A stretch of 64,000 nucleotides of DNA from Streptomyces sp. NBC_01216 (GCF_035994945.1 NZ_CP108677.1:62001-126000); one strand, 5' to 3'; positions 47,601 to 57,236 are shown, counted from the first letter of the stretch. Made by a program: numbers and translations. Notes: generated by a model not told the origin, from the sequence alone.

Positions 47601-48106
47601 TAGGTACCGTTCTCGTTGCCGAGCATCCGCTCCAGCGCGCGCCCGGTCCCGTAGGCGTACTGGCTGAGCGGTGCGGTCGTCCAGACCGCGTCATCACCTT
47701 TGAGGCCGAGGTGCTCGGAGTACTGGCTCTTGAACTCGCCTCCCTCCACCACACCCCCCACCGGAGCGCTGTTGCCGTTCTTGCTGCCGAGCAGGGTGAT
47801 GCGGGCCTTGTACATCGTGACGCCGTTGCCGTTCGACCCTCCCCGCATGTAGAAGGGGATGACGAAGTCGGTGTTCTGGATGTTGAAGCCCGCGTTGTCG
47901 ACACGCCAGTCGAGGTCGCTGGGATCGGCGTAGTCGACGTAGTCCAGCTTGGTGATCTCCACCTTCATCTGCTTGATCTTCTCGTTACCGAGGAGTTCGT
48001 CGAAGAGGGTGTCCCGCGCGGGCGCGTTGTACCCGGTGAGGAGCGACACCGCCTTGCGCCAGCTGTCATTGTCCGAGGTGAGCGGAATGACGTTTTTCTC
48101 GTCCAT
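44639..48106 (-). CDS. AAWKG-type protein with long coiled-coil repeats and PDG beta-repeats
   Basis: 1155 residues from ATG 48106 (GGAGA 6 nt upstream). Residues 1-415 form a mostly helical domain with [17 protein letters not shown] near 222, the WXG-like core of Streptomyces AAWKG proteins. About 445-780 is a charged Lys/Ala/Glu/Gln coiled coil made of 40-residue units encoded by identical 120-bp DNA repeats. About 800-960 carries repeated beta motifs ([20 protein letters not shown]). The tail near 1015-1055 is Gly/Met-rich. It lies 93 bases after the 154-residue helical gene and 31 bases before the YbaB-like gene. It looks like a filamentous or extended surface or secreted protein. Function unknown. 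Confidence 0.75.
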   Translation of the reverse strand: MDEKNVIPLTSDNDSWRKAVSLLTGYNAPARDTLFDELLGNEKIKQMKVEITKLDYVDYADPSDLDWRVDNAGFNIQNTDFVIPFYMRGGSNGNGVTMYKARITLLGSKNGNSAPVGGVVEGGEFKSQYSEHLGLKGDDAVWTTAPLSQYAYGTGRALERMLGNENGTYGWSWNGKNVANDAAVTLKSFDTAAAAFDRVGDFFYRQQKIVEEWQRRVGTDQDDAWRGQAAGVFWNLIHTIDRQYTGYVKDMGFTGTRSKQGNEIREAKDALSHAARKLQTSWAHWEVAMGNPLRWLHDLLVEVTDHVWEKNIRQITYKVNSVGRGNFKTTYHPTSLMDDTATRYGKNDNFGRLTDLSTWKAIGEKAVSNWQASVIENLVEPANAALDEIHNRWSSTNIDLGSVRTRGDHDLTGSYNEDMTAKAADDGAAAAAAAQKKSDDFMAWQKEEAAKAKAEQAAKEAEAEQRQAAAEAKAEQKEAEAKAEQEGKEREAKAEQAAREAEAEQRQAAAEAKAEQKEAEAKAEQEGKEREAKAEQAAREAEAEQRQAAAEAKAEQKEAEAKAEQEAKEKEAKQTQARAEQLQVSQFNQSRADQEAARKAQEKKQQEAETEAEQKEAEAKAEQAAKEAEAEQRQAAAEAKAEQKEAEAKAEQEGKEREAKAEQAAREAEAEQRQAAAEAKAEQKEAEAKAEQEGKEREAKAEQAAREAEAEQRQAAAEAKAEQKEAEAKAEQEGKEREAKAEQAAREAEAEQRQAAAEAKAEQKEAEAKAEQEAKEKEAKAEQEKAQKRQEEAWQQAQGSTEGLLNRGGLDLPDRGVIGSGDLNIGDLNSQWPDRATANSFSGDVLTNPGGSHTTLDAHDRLVTQFPDGSSVRIDPDLHTATVTHPDGTVETGPLNVGDLLPNPDGSVTHLGSDGNIVTEFPDGTVSKVDPHTGIGTTTLPDGTVSSGDLNGSSGGLPTAPGFHSGGSSLGSLPGASSGYDHGSYEEELYDESTYESPYATSGAPRAAASAGDGGTPLNTGSLPGGLGMSGMGGAGGMGGMPMGGMGGMGGAGGGNQAQSERVRNVIDDGQPLNSRGGRRGPGVRPVQDENNVRVSAPRASSTTGSSPFLPMGGSGAPGGQPQTQSGDRAREVWAEEEDDVWGTDEGGAPAVIGR
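45841..46200 (-). repeat. Three identical 120-bp tandem repeats (block 1)
   Basis: Three consecutive 120-bp units are identical by eye, with partial units on both sides. Each encodes 40 coiled-coil residues ([19 protein letters not shown] and so on). Identity at silent sites implies recent expansion or homogenisation. Confidence 0.9.
46441..46680 (-). repeat. Two identical 120-bp tandem repeats (block 2)
   Basis: The same 120-bp unit as at 45841-46200 appears twice more, again with partial units at the edges. A short unrelated segment encoding [20 protein letters not shown] separates the two blocks, so a whole array was duplicated. Confidence 0.9.
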
Positions 48107-48200
48107 GATCGGTCTCCGTTGACGGCTGGGGGCACGAGGCGGGGATGCGGGAAGTGAAAAGCGCTGGGCTCTGAGCTACCAGGGCAGGAACCAGGTCGTC

Positions 48201-48665
48201 CTAGTCGTCCTTCTTTTCACCGCCGCCCAGGGAGTCGTCGACGTCCTCGAAGACATCCAGCAGTTTCTGGCCGTCGATCTTGGCGAGGTTGTCACCTTGG
48301 GTCTTGAACAGCTCCTCGATGCTGGCGCCCAGGTTGTCCTCGATGTCCTCGAAAAGGATCGCCTGGTTCTTGAGGATCACGTCAATGGCTCCGATGACCT
48401 CGGTGATGGATCCGACGAGAGCCTCACCGTTCGTCCGAGCGTCCTTGACCATGCCGCCGATCGTCAGGGGGAGCGCTGCCTCGGACGGCGTATCGTCGGG
48501 GATGTCGCCACCTGGCAGCAGGTTCGGCAGACTCGGTGCCGACTTTTTGTCGTACTCCCCATCGAGAAGTATCTTTCTCAGCTCCTCACGGAAGTTGAAA
48601 ATGTCTTCCTTGAGGAATTTCTCCAACCATGCCTTGTCGAGGTTGACCGTCGTACCGTCCGCCAT
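48201..48665 (-). CDS. Helical type VII locus protein of unknown function
   Basis: 154 residues from ATG 48665, with AGGAGAAGGA just upstream. The sequence (MADGTTVNLDKAWLEKFLKE onward) is acidic and largely helical, with an amphipathic region GEALVGSITEVIGAIDVIL near 82-100 and a Gly/Lys/Asp tail. No W-x-G motif or signal peptide is seen. Its length, helicity and place between WXG100 genes and the AAWKG-type gene suggest an Esx-like or chaperone role, but I do not recognise the family. Confidence 0.6.
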   Translation of the reverse strand: MADGTTVNLDKAWLEKFLKEDIFNFREELRKILLDGEYDKKSAPSLPNLLPGGDIPDDTPSEAALPLTIGGMVKDARTNGEALVGSITEVIGAIDVILKNQAILFEDIEDNLGASIEELFKTQGDNLAKIDGQKLLDVFEDVDDSLGGGEKKDD

Positions 48666-48766
48666 GTCCTTCTCCTGCCGGGGCTGTCACTGCCGGGACG
48701 CCGGGCGGCGGCCCGCGTACGTCGCAGCGGGCCGCCGCCCGGCTCAAGGGATTCGTGTGTACCGGC

Positions 48767-49087
48767 TCAGCGGCCGACGCGGACGCTCTCCCACAGCTGG
48801 GTGAGCTTCTTCTCGCTGTGGTCGTAGTTACCGGACACGTCCGTCAGCAGCCTGGAGTGGTTCTCCAGCAGGTTCTTCATCGCCTCGACAGCGCCGTTCC
48901 ACGCGGCCTGCTTGGCGTCGTAGACCTGGCGGTCGTCACCTTCCCAGGACACTTTGAGTGCCTGGAGTTCGGCGTCCAGGTTGACCAGGATGCTGGCGAT
49001 CGCCTTGGTCTGCTGCACCATGTCGTCCGCCGCGTTGGACATACTTCGGTAGTCGACGTAGATGTGTCCGTCGGTGAAATCGCTCAT
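48767..49087 (-). CDS. WXG100-family (Esx) protein
   Basis: This 106-residue helical hairpin protein has the turn LKVSWEGDDRQVYDAKQ with the W-x-G motif at about residue 48, the defining feature of WXG100/ESAT-6 proteins. The C-terminus (LLTDVSGNYDHSEKKLTQLW) contains Y-x-x-x-E, matching the YxxxD/E secretion signal. It follows another Esx-like gene by 79 bases; such pairs usually form heterodimers that are exported by EccC. Confidence 0.88.
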   Translation of the reverse strand: MSDFTDGHIYVDYRSMSNAADDMVQQTKAIASILVNLDAELQALKVSWEGDDRQVYDAKQAAWNGAVEAMKNLLENHSRLLTDVSGNYDHSEKKLTQLWESVRVGR

Positions 49088-49166
49088 CTCGGAGCCTCGT
49101 CTCGCATCAGGTACGGGAGGGGGGCAACGGCCGGGAGTCCGGCCCGTGCCGGCGCGCTCTGCGGGA

Positions 49167-49502
49167 TCAGCCCTTCAGCGCGTCGAAGACGCTCTGGGAC
49201 TGGTTGTACGCGGTGTTGATGGAGTCGTTGTTGGACCCCTGGGTCAAGCCCTGCTGCTGGAGCGTCTCATTGAGGGTGTCCACCATGTCCCGCACGTTCT
49301 TGGAGATGACCTCAGCCTGGTCGTCCCAGAGTTTCAGCAGATCCTGAAACGCCTTGCCGTCCGAACCCTTGAGGCCGGAGGCCAGGTTGAACTTCATGCT
49401 CTCGACGTCCTGCCGGCAGTTCTGCACGCCGGTGAAGGCCATCTCGAGGGCCTGGATGCCGTTCCGTGTCGCCTGCTCCTCTGACCGCTGGAAGCCTGCC
49501 AC
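49167..49502 (-). CDS. Esx-like protein with divergent W-x-G turn
   Basis: GTG 49502 with AGGAGG 8 nt upstream gives 111 residues. Two long helices flank the turn SGLKGSDGKAFQDLLKLWDD, where the usual W-x-G appears as L-K-G. It is the first gene of the esx-to-giant cluster, 217 bases after eccB, and pairs with the canonical WXG100 gene next to it. The missing Trp suggests it is the CFP-10-like partner or a specialised subunit. Confidence 0.75.
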   Translation of the reverse strand: MAGFQRSEEQATRNGIQALEMAFTGVQNCRQDVESMKFNLASGLKGSDGKAFQDLLKLWDDQAEVISKNVRDMVDTLNETLQQQGLTQGSNNDSINTAYNQSQSVFDALKG

Positions 49503-49719
49503 TTACCGCACCTCCTGGTGATGGTGTCCGGTCCCCCGCACTGAACCGGCCTACAAGCATGCCCGGAATACGAAGCTCCGCTTGACGGGGAGAACTGCGC
49601 CCGGCTCGGGGCCAGTTGACCGAACATGGTGAATCGCAACACGGCCATACTTACATGACAGCGTTGCCAACTTCTTTTGTCTTGAGGTCAATTTGAGGGA
49701 TCTCCTTGCTCAGAACAGG
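49503..49719 (-). promoter_or_regulatory. Upstream region of the esx-to-giant gene cluster
   Basis: This 217-base gap is clearly AT-richer than its neighbours (for example CAATTTGAGG and CTTCTTTTGTCTTGAGG near 49670-49700), as expected for a promoter. TTGGCA (49670-49665, minus strand) is a possible -35, but no well-spaced -10 stood out. Confidence 0.4.
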
Positions 49720-51261
49720 TCAGTTCTTGCTCACAGACTTGTCCACCGCCGCGGAATCTCCCCCTCCGCCCCGCTTGTCCGTTCCACCTGTCGCAGCCTC
49801 CGGTGAAGCGGGCTTCGCCACCCCCGCGCAGGGAGCGGCCGTCGCCCTGCTGTTCCCTCCGGTCACGGCCGCCGCCGGGCTGAGGTCGGGACCGGTGGGC
49901 AGCATCGCGAGCAGCGGCGAGGGGATCCCCCTGGCCTGCCCGGCGCTGTATCCGAGCGCTGCCAGAGCCTCGTCGGTGGCGATCCGGTACTTCATACCGC
50001 TGTCGGTCACGAGGTAGACCGTGCCGCCGGCGGCCCCGCCGGCGCTCAGCGCCCGCACCAGCGCGCCGCCGCCGGGGCGGACGGTGATCCGGTCGACGGG
50101 CACACAGGCCGGTGTGAGCCCCTCCGGAGCAGGCTGCGCGGCCGGTCCGAGTTCCGGCAGCGAGACGAGCGCGACACTGACCCGGGCGCCTGTTCCGCCA
50201 CCTCCCTCGATCCGTGCGCAGGCCGTCCGCTCCCCGCCGAGGCCGACGGCCTTGGGCGGCGCCGGGGGGAGGTCCGCGAGATCCGTGCCCGGGGCGTCGG
50301 CGGTATCGCCGTTCAGCGCGTCAGCGCCCAGTTCCACCGCGCTGGGAACCTGCTTGTCGTACGCCTCCTCACGCGTCTTCGGGTCGCCGAGGAGCAGCGC
50401 CGCGCCCGTCGCGGTCAGCGGCCCGAGACCCTCCTCGCGCAGCAGGTAGTAGCGGGTGTCCGCGCCGGGCACCGCGACCTGGAAGACCTGGCCGATCCGG
50501 GTCTTGCGGCCACCGAACTCCGGGCCCTTGCCTCCGCGGCCCGGCACATCCGGCGGGGACAGGTCGGGTCCGGCCGGAAGGGAGTTGAGGAACGCCGACG
50601 ACACCTTCACCCGGGGGGCGGTGTCGTAACCGAGGGACCGCGAAGCACCCCGTGTGTCGTCGAGGCGCAGCCTGCTGCCCCGCCACACCAGGTAGTCCGC
50701 CTTGTCCGGTCCGGTCACCACCAGCGCCTGAGCGGCGCTGAGACCGGAGCCGTCCGCGGACGCGCCCACCGCGAGGAGCGTGGTCACCGCTCCGGACGAC
50801 GCACCGGAGCAGACCTGCCAGGCGCCCGTGTCGAGACCGCCCGCGGCGGGCAGCGTGTCAGGCGCTCCGCTGATGCCCACGGGCGCGCCGGGCGGAACGC
50901 CCTCCAGGGAGCGGGAACCGACCTGGACGACCTTCATCTCGGCACCGGCGAGCAGGCGCGCCGACGCGTAGTTGCGCACCGGACGCAGCCGGCCTTCCAG
51001 GTAGAGGTAGCGGGACCCGGTGTCCTTGTTGACGACGAGAGTGCCCGCCGCCTTCCAGGAGTCCTTGACACCCGGCTTGAACAGGCCCAGCACGAAGGAG
51101 CCCGCCGTCAGCAGCACAGCGATCACCACACCGACGGCGACTCCTCTGTTGGTCCGGCCCTGGGGGCTCTCCGGGGCGTCCGGATCGCCGCGGAGCAGGG
51201 CCGAGGTGAGACGCCCCATGACGAACATGTGGGCTTGTACCTGGTCGCGTTTGGACTGCAC
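49720..51261 (-). CDS. eccB: Type VII secretion protein EccB
   Basis: GTG 51261 with GGGAG 6 nt upstream gives 513 residues starting VQSKRDQVQAHMFVMGRLTS, the conserved EccB start. One membrane helix lies at about 41-61 (VAVGVVIAVLLTAGSFVLGL). A large extracytoplasmic domain follows with EccB repeat motifs (VSSAFLNSLPAGPDLSPP; IPSPLLAMLPTGPDLSPA) and paired Cys residues. EccB is a core subunit of the inner-membrane secretion complex. It starts 12 bases after the eccD stop. Confidence 0.93.
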   Translation of the reverse strand: MQSKRDQVQAHMFVMGRLTSALLRGDPDAPESPQGRTNRGVAVGVVIAVLLTAGSFVLGLFKPGVKDSWKAAGTLVVNKDTGSRYLYLEGRLRPVRNYASARLLAGAEMKVVQVGSRSLEGVPPGAPVGISGAPDTLPAAGGLDTGAWQVCSGASSGAVTTLLAVGASADGSGLSAAQALVVTGPDKADYLVWRGSRLRLDDTRGASRSLGYDTAPRVKVSSAFLNSLPAGPDLSPPDVPGRGGKGPEFGGRKTRIGQVFQVAVPGADTRYYLLREEGLGPLTATGAALLLGDPKTREEAYDKQVPSAVELGADALNGDTADAPGTDLADLPPAPPKAVGLGGERTACARIEGGGGTGARVSVALVSLPELGPAAQPAPEGLTPACVPVDRITVRPGGGALVRALSAGGAAGGTVYLVTDSGMKYRIATDEALAALGYSAGQARGIPSPLLAMLPTGPDLSPAAAVTGGNSRATAAPCAGVAKPASPEAATGGTDKRGGGGDSAAVDKSVSKN

Positions 51262-51272
51262 CGTGTGCTCCC

Positions 51273-52673
51273 TCAGCCGTTGAGGGACCGCAGGGTCCCG
51301 TAGACGCCGAGCACCCACAACACCAGTGGCAGCAGGGCGATCGCCGCCGCCGAGTGCAGCAGTTCCGCTCCGCGGCCCCAGTACGGCACCAGCCTGCGGC
51401 CGGGTACCGTCCAGGAGGCGATGGTTATGCCCGCGGTGGCGGCGAACAGCCCGGCCACGGTCAGCAACCGCCCGGTCGAACCGGCGCCCTGGGCCTGGGA
51501 GAACACCAGCAGTGCCAGGCCCCAGACCGCGGGCAGCACCAGAAACAGGCGTTGCCAGACGTTGCCGAGCCCCCTGGCGTGCAGCAGCAGCAACAGCGCC
51601 AGCGCCAGCGATGCGAAGACCTCCGCCAGACCTGATTCACGGGCCATGACGGTGAGGCAGCCGGCGCAGACCACACCGACCGCTCCGTACAGCGAGCTCA
51701 TCCAGCCGTCCGCCAGCACCGAGCGGGTGGCGACGACCGCGGTGGGATGCGGGTCGATGCCTTCCTGGAGCTGCTGGGCGTTCGTCGGCAGCGGAGGCAT
51801 GCGCAGCCCTGCCATGCGGAAGGAGAGCGAGGGCACGAAGGCCCCGAGGAGCACGGCGGCCAGCGCGGTGACACCGGCGACCTCGTCCACGGTGAGGCCG
51901 GCGGCCAGCATCACGATGGCGGCCAGCGCGCCGAAGGCGGCGACCACGGCGGGCGCGAGGAACACGGCGGCGTACGCGGCCACCGCGGCGAGCGCGAGCA
52001 CCGCTCCGCCCGCGCCGGCGGCGGTCGCGGCGAGCGTCCGGGAGCCGAGCATCTCCTGGCCGTGCGGTCCGGAGAGGTCACCGCCGGGCAGCAGCCAACC
52101 GGCGAGGGCGAGATAGGGGACGGCCATCAGCCCCAGGGCCGCGCCGGCCCCGCCGTCGCCGACGGCCCGGCTGGCGGCGGCGGCTCCCGCGAGCAGCAGC
52201 AGCGCGGCGGCGGCGGCGCACACCGCACGGGTGGTGCCCGAGCCGCCGGGCAGGGCGAGCACCACCAGGCCGACCGCGAGCACGGTCACGGCGACGCCGC
52301 GCAGCAGCACACGGCCCGCCGCCGCGGTCCATCCGTACGGACGGTCGCGCAATGCGGTGGAGATGCCGTCGACCAGGTCGTCCAGGTGCACTTCGGGAAG
52401 CGCGTCGACGCGGGGTCGCAGATAGACCGTCTCGCCGTCGCGCAGTTCGAAGGAGTCGAGGGTGCGTTCCTCGTCCAACGGCTCGCCGCCCAGGCGCTGC
52501 AGCACCCAGCCGCCGTGGTCGATGCCGGTCTCCTCCAGGTCGTCCCCGGCGTAGCCGAGCACGGCGGGCAGCAGGTCGGCGACCGGCACGTCGGCGGGGA
52601 CGGCGAGGTCGATCGTGCGGGCGGGGGCTCTCACGGTCAGGCGGCACAGACCGGCCACCTGGTTGTCACTCAT
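51273..52673 (-). CDS. eccD: Type VII secretion membrane channel EccD
   Basis: 466 residues. Residues 8-85 are the cytosolic ubiquitin-like domain (CRLTVRAPARTIDLAVPADV; TLDSFELRDGETVYLRP). From about 120 onward there are roughly eleven hydrophobic membrane segments, as in EccD, the probable pore-lining subunit. Length is normal. It is the first minus-strand gene of the locus and shares a 194-base divergent control region with eccC. Confidence 0.93.
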   Translation of the reverse strand: MSDNQVAGLCRLTVRAPARTIDLAVPADVPVADLLPAVLGYAGDDLEETGIDHGGWVLQRLGGEPLDEERTLDSFELRDGETVYLRPRVDALPEVHLDDLVDGISTALRDRPYGWTAAAGRVLLRGVAVTVLAVGLVVLALPGGSGTTRAVCAAAAALLLLAGAAAASRAVGDGGAGAALGLMAVPYLALAGWLLPGGDLSGPHGQEMLGSRTLAATAAGAGGAVLALAAVAAYAAVFLAPAVVAAFGALAAIVMLAAGLTVDEVAGVTALAAVLLGAFVPSLSFRMAGLRMPPLPTNAQQLQEGIDPHPTAVVATRSVLADGWMSSLYGAVGVVCAGCLTVMARESGLAEVFASLALALLLLLHARGLGNVWQRLFLVLPAVWGLALLVFSQAQGAGSTGRLLTVAGLFAATAGITIASWTVPGRRLVPYWGRGAELLHSAAAIALLPLVLWVLGVYGTLRSLNG

Positions 52674-52738
52674 CGGTCTGGCTCACGCCTTCCGGGTGTG
52701 CTGGCGCATGTCAACGCAAGCAGATGGGAGGTTGCTGA

Positions 52739-52767
52739 TTGGTGGTCAGATCGCAGGATCGTAGTAT
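52739..52767 (+). promoter_or_regulatory. Candidate promoter of eccC
   Basis: TTGGTG (52739-52744) and TAGTAT (52762-52767) are separated by 17 bases and lie about 100 bases before the eccC GTG. CTGA-N7-TCAG (52735-52749) overlaps the -35 and could be an operator. The region is divergent with eccD. Confidence 0.45.
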
Positions 52768-52867
52768 CAAACGTCTCTTCGGGGTGACCCCGCCCCCACA
52801 ACATCCCGTCCCCCACCCGTGAGGGCGTTCCGTCAGTGTGACGGCCGCTCCGTAAGGAGACCGTACG

Positions 52868-55800
52868 GTGAGTGTGGTTCTGTTCCGTCGACCGGCCCGT
52901 AGACGAGGCCCGGACATGCCGGACGGAGAACTGACCCTGCAGGAGCCACCCGTGCTCCCTGAGATGGTGCCGGACTCCTCCGCCGTCTGGACCTATCTGC
53001 CGATGGCGCTGATGTCGGTGTCGATGATGCTGATGTTCATGCGGCCCGGAATGAGCAGTGGCGGCAGCAGTTTCATCTACCTCGCCCTCGGCCTGATGAT
53101 CATCTCCTCGGCGGCCATGATGCTCGGTCAGGTGATGCGCCGGAACAGCGAGCGCAAGCAGCGCCTCAGGGGCGAGCGCCGGGACTACCTGCGCTACCTC
53201 ACCCAGACCCGGCGCAAGGTGCGGGCGGCGGTGGTGGACCAGCAGCGGGCCCTGGCCTGGCGGCACCCCGAGCCGTCGGCGCTGGCGTCTGTGGTCGGGT
53301 CGACCCGCCTGTGGGAACGCCGACCGCAGGACGAGGACTTCGGCGAGGTGCGGGTGGCGGTGGGAGACCAGAAGCTGGGCCTGCGCCTGGCTCCGGTGAC
53401 GGGCACCCCGGTCGAGGATCTCGAACCGCTCGCCGCACACGCGCTGCGCAGCTTCATCCGCGCCTACGGCGTCGTCCCCGACCAGCCCATCGCGATCTTC
53501 CTGCGAGCCTGGGCACGGGTGCTGTTTCGCGGCGACGAGGACCGCATCCGCGCGCTGGCCCGGTCGGTCGTCGCGCAACTCGCCGCGTTCCACTCCCCCG
53601 ACGACCTCTGGATCGCCCTGTGCCTGTCGGACGAGCGGCGAGCCGACTGGGAATGGGCCAAGTGGCTGCCGCATCACCTGCACCCGCAGGAGAGCGACGG
53701 CGCCGGACCCACCCGGATGAACGGGTCGGCGTTCAACGAACTGGAGGACCTGCTGGGCGCCGAGTTCCTGGAGCGCCCGCCCTTCGACCCGGACGCCGTC
53801 CCCGGACGCGAGGAACCATTCACCGTGATCGTCGTCGACGGTGGCACCGTGCCCAGCGGCCACCGTCTGGACGGCCCCGGGATGCGCAACACCGTCATCC
53901 TGGACCTCAGCGGCACCCTGACCTGGCGGCCCGGCCGGGTCACCCTCCGCTTCGACGTGAACGGCGACGACTTCTCCCTGGTGCGCACCGACCGCGACCG
54001 CAAGGAGCAGTCCACCCGGCTGGGCCGCCCCGACGTCTTCGGCGTGCACGGCGCGACCGCGCTCGCCAAGCGGATCGCGCCCTATCGCATGGGCATGGCC
54101 ACCGACAGCAGCGAACCACTCGCCACCGACGTGGAACTGACCACTCTGCTGGGCATTCAGGACCTGCACCGGCACGACCCGCGGACCCTGTGGCAGCGAA
54201 GCACCGGCCCCAGCCGTCTGCGGGTGCCCATCGCCGTGGGTGTGGACGGCCAGCCGGTGGAACTCGACATCAAGGAGTCGGCGCAGGGCGGCACGGGTCC
54301 GCACGGCATGCTGATCGGCGCCACCGGCTCGGGCAAGAGCGAACTGCTGCGCACCCTGGTGCTGTCACTGGCCCTGACGAACTCCTCGGAGACTCTCAAC
54401 TTCGTCCTGGTCGACTTCAAGGGCGGTGCCACCTTCCTCGGACTGGACGAGTTGCCGCACGTGTCGGCCGTCATCACCAACCTCGCCGACGAGGCGGCGC
54501 TGGTGTCGCGTATGCAGGACGCCTTGCACGGTGAGCTGATCCGCCGCCAGGAACTGCTGCGCGCCGCCGGCAACTACACCTCCGCGCTGGAGTACGAGAA
54601 GGCGCGCGCCGCCGGCACCCCGCTGGCGCCGCTGCCCAGCCTGTTCGTGGTGGTCGACGAGTTCAGCGAACTACTCGCCGCACACCGCGAGTTCATGGAG
54701 CTGTTCGTGATGATCGGCCGACTCGGCCGAAGCCTGGGTGTGCACCTGCTGCTCGCCTCGCAGCGACTGGACGAGGGCCGTATGCACCAGCTGGAGAGCC
54801 ATCTCTCCTACCGGATCGGCCTGCGCACGTTCTCCGCGATGGAGAGTCGCGGCGTCCTCGGCGTACCGGACGCCTACGAGCTGCCGTCGGCGCCGGGCAG
54901 CGGCTTCCTCAAGTCCGGGGTCGAAGCGCTGACCCGGTTCCGGGCCGCCTATGTCTCCGGGCCGTACCGGCACCGCCGCGGCAGCGCCAACCAGGCTCGA
55001 GCCGCGGGACAGACGGTGCCGTGGACGAGCGGCTACGTCGTACCGCGCGCCATGCCCGACCTGCCAGAACCCGAGCCGGAGGCCGAGGAGAGCGTGGAGA
55101 CGCTGCTCTCGGTCGCCGTCGACAAGCTACTGGGAGCGGGCCCGCCCGCGCACCAGGTGTGGCTGCCGCCGCTGGATCTGCCCGCCACCCTCGACCAGGT
55201 GCTGCCGCCGCTCACCCCCGACCCCGAGCTGGGGCTCACTACCGTGGGCTGGCCGGACCGGGGCGGGCTGAAGGTGCCGATCGGGATCGTGGACCGGCCG
55301 TTCGACCAGATGCGCGACCTGCTGACCGTGGATCTGGCCGGCGTCGGCGGGCACATCGCGATCGCCGGCGGTCCGCAGAGCGGCAAGAGCACCATGGTGC
55401 GAACGATCCTCACCTCCCTGGCCCTCACCCACACCCCGCGGGAAGTGCAGTTCTACTGCCTGGACTTCGGCGGTGGCGCCCTGGCCGGTCTGGACGGCCT
55501 GCCGCATATGAGCGGGGTCGCGGCACGGCTGGACTCCGAGCGGGTGGGCCGCACGATCGCCGAGGTGAACACGCTGCTGGCGGCCCGGGAGAAGTTCTTC
55601 CTGGAGCAGGGCATCGACTCCATGGCCACCTTCCGGCGGCGCCGTGCCGCCGGCGAGTTCGCCGACCACGAGCACGGAGACGTGTTCCTGGTGATCGACG
55701 GCTGGTCCACGGTCCGCCAGGACTACGACCGGCAGATCTCCAACTTCACCGCGATCGCCGCCCGCGGCCTGAACTACGGTGTCCACCTCATCGTCACCAC

Positions 55801-56833
55801 CGCCCGCTGGGTGGAGCTCCCCTCCGCGGTGCGCGACCAGGCGGGCACCCATCTGGAGCTGCGGATGGGTGATCCGATGGATTCAGAGATCGACATGCGG
55901 CGGGCTGGGACCGTTCCCCGGGTCCCGGGACGCGGTATGACCAGGGAGGGCAAGCTGCACTACCTCACGGCGCTGCCCCGCATCGACGGCGGCGAGCGGG
56001 CCGACGACCTCGGCGAGGGTGTCGCCGGACTGGTGTCCGCACTGGCCGAGAGCTGGCACGGCCCCGTCGCGCCCCGGGTGCGGATGCTGCCCACCGAACT
56101 GCCGGTGTCCGCACTGCCCGCACCAGAAGGAGACTTCCGCTTCCCGCTGGGTCTGGAGGAGGACGAACTGGGCACGGTGTGGCACGACTTCTCCGAGAGC
56201 CCGCACATGGTCGTGATCGGCGACACGGAGAGCGGCAAGACAAACCTGCTGCGGCTCACCGCCCAGGCGGTGATGCAGCGGTACTCCCCCGACGAGGCAC
56301 GGATCATGGTCGTGGACTACCGACGTGAGCTGGTCGCGGCGATCCCCGACGAGTACCGGCTGGGCCACGCCGTCTCCATCGACGCACTGCGCGACCTGGT
56401 CGACGGGGCGGCACGGGCGGTGAAGACCAGGGTGCCGGGCCCCGAGATCTCCCCTGCCAGGATGCGTACGGCGGACTGGTGGTCCGGGCCGCGGCTGTTC
56501 ATCCTCGTCGACGACTACGACATGATCGGCTCAGGGCCGATGAACGCCCCGTTCGAGCCGCTGCTCGACCAGTTGGCGCTCGGCTGGGAGGTGGGCCTGC
56601 ACATGGTGGTGGCCCGCGCTGCCTCCGGCGCGAGCCGTGCCATGGGCGACCATCTGATGCGCAGGCTCCAGGAGGTCAACACACCCACGCTGATGATGTC
56701 CTGCCCGCCGTCCGAGGGCTATGTCATCGGCAACGCCAAGGGCCGCCTGCTGCCGCCGGGCCGCGCCAGCCGGATCGCCCGACGCCGAACGGTCCAGGTG
56801 CAGACCGCGTTCCTGGGATCCAGGGAGGACTGA
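52868..56833 (+). CDS. eccC: Type VII secretion ATPase EccC (EccCa-EccCb fusion)
   Basis: GTG 52868 with AAGGAGA 7 nt upstream gives 1321 residues. Two membrane helices (about 39-58 and 65-86) are followed by three FtsK/SpoIIIE ATPase domains. Walker A motifs are GATGSGKSE near 484, GGPQSGKST near 835 and GDTESGKTN near 1118. Walker B is VVDEF in the first domain but VIDGW and VDDYD in the second and third, which therefore lack the catalytic Glu. This fits EccC, where the first domain hydrolyses ATP and the last binds Esx substrates. A tandem hairpin terminator follows. Confidence 0.95.
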   Translation: MSVVLFRRPARRRGPDMPDGELTLQEPPVLPEMVPDSSAVWTYLPMALMSVSMMLMFMRPGMSSGGSSFIYLALGLMIISSAAMMLGQVMRRNSERKQRLRGERRDYLRYLTQTRRKVRAAVVDQQRALAWRHPEPSALASVVGSTRLWERRPQDEDFGEVRVAVGDQKLGLRLAPVTGTPVEDLEPLAAHALRSFIRAYGVVPDQPIAIFLRAWARVLFRGDEDRIRALARSVVAQLAAFHSPDDLWIALCLSDERRADWEWAKWLPHHLHPQESDGAGPTRMNGSAFNELEDLLGAEFLERPPFDPDAVPGREEPFTVIVVDGGTVPSGHRLDGPGMRNTVILDLSGTLTWRPGRVTLRFDVNGDDFSLVRTDRDRKEQSTRLGRPDVFGVHGATALAKRIAPYRMGMATDSSEPLATDVELTTLLGIQDLHRHDPRTLWQRSTGPSRLRVPIAVGVDGQPVELDIKESAQGGTGPHGMLIGATGSGKSELLRTLVLSLALTNSSETLNFVLVDFKGGATFLGLDELPHVSAVITNLADEAALVSRMQDALHGELIRRQELLRAAGNYTSALEYEKARAAGTPLAPLPSLFVVVDEFSELLAAHREFMELFVMIGRLGRSLGVHLLLASQRLDEGRMHQLESHLSYRIGLRTFSAMESRGVLGVPDAYELPSAPGSGFLKSGVEALTRFRAAYVSGPYRHRRGSANQARAAGQTVPWTSGYVVPRAMPDLPEPEPEAEESVETLLSVAVDKLLGAGPPAHQVWLPPLDLPATLDQVLPPLTPDPELGLTTVGWPDRGGLKVPIGIVDRPFDQMRDLLTVDLAGVGGHIAIAGGPQSGKSTMVRTILTSLALTHTPREVQFYCLDFGGGALAGLDGLPHMSGVAARLDSERVGRTIAEVNTLLAAREKFFLEQGIDSMATFRRRRAAGEFADHEHGDVFLVIDGWSTVRQDYDRQISNFTAIAARGLNYGVHLIVTTARWVELPSAVRDQAGTHLELRMGDPMDSEIDMRRAGTVPRVPGRGMTREGKLHYLTALPRIDGGERADDLGEGVAGLVSALAESWHGPVAPRVRMLPTELPVSALPAPEGDFRFPLGLEEDELGTVWHDFSESPHMVVIGDTESGKTNLLRLTAQAVMQRYSPDEARIMVVDYRRELVAAIPDEYRLGHAVSIDALRDLVDGAARAVKTRVPGPEISPARMRTADWWSGPRLFILVDDYDMIGSGPMNAPFEPLLDQLALGWEVGLHMVVARAASGASRAMGDHLMRRLQEVNTPTLMMSCPPSEGYVIGNAKGRLLPPGRASRIARRRTVQVQTAFLGSRED

Positions 56834-56848
56834 GCGCTCCGTCCCAAG

Positions 56849-56880
56849 GTGCGGTTCCCTGGTCCTTGAGGAACCGCACC
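56849..56880 (+). terminator. Hairpin terminator after eccC
   Basis: GGTGCGGTTCC (56849-56859) pairs perfectly with GGAACCGCACC (56870-56880), starting 15 bases after the eccC stop. Confidence 0.75.
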
Positions 56881-56889
56881 CGCGAGCAT

Positions 56890-56913
56890 CCGGCCCGGGT
56901 CCTCCCGGGCCGG
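56890..56913. terminator. Second hairpin in tandem after eccC
   Basis: CCGGCCCGGG (56890-56899) and CCCGGGCCGG (56904-56913) form a 10-bp stem with a 4-base loop. Being symmetrical it could also act on the convergent mycP transcript. Confidence 0.6.
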
Positions 56914-57236
56914 GCCGGATCCGCACGGGTTCCCGGGGCGTAGGTGTGCTCTGCCCGGCCGTCCCGCACTCCGCGGTGGACGAGCGCGGCGCCGGCGTCA
57001 TGGGGCCTCGCCCCGGCGGAGTCAGGGGGTCGCGGAACAACCCACGTTGCCGCGCTCCTCACCCCCACAGGACCCGGCAAAGCCTGCCGGGACCCCGTCC
57101 GTCCGGGGCTCTACGGTCTCCATCGGCAGCCAGGTTGACCGCTGGCGCCGCCGAGGGTTCCGGAGCGGCTCCGCCCGTGGCGGGCGCGGGCGGGGCGATC
57201 GGAAGCTCCCGGCGCCCACGGTGCCACCGGCGCGGG
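56914..57236. other. 323-base convergent intergenic region between eccC and mycP
   Basis: Apart from the hairpins at its left edge I see no gene, repeat or RNA structure that I can support. Confidence 0.5.

Noticed and set aside
45311..48157. Plus-strand open frame of 948 codons rich in Leu and Arg
   Set aside because: It is the antisense of the 120-bp coiled-coil repeats. The Leu/Arg pattern is the mirror of Lys/Glu/Gln codons, and the opposite strand matches the AAWKG family and has a proper start.
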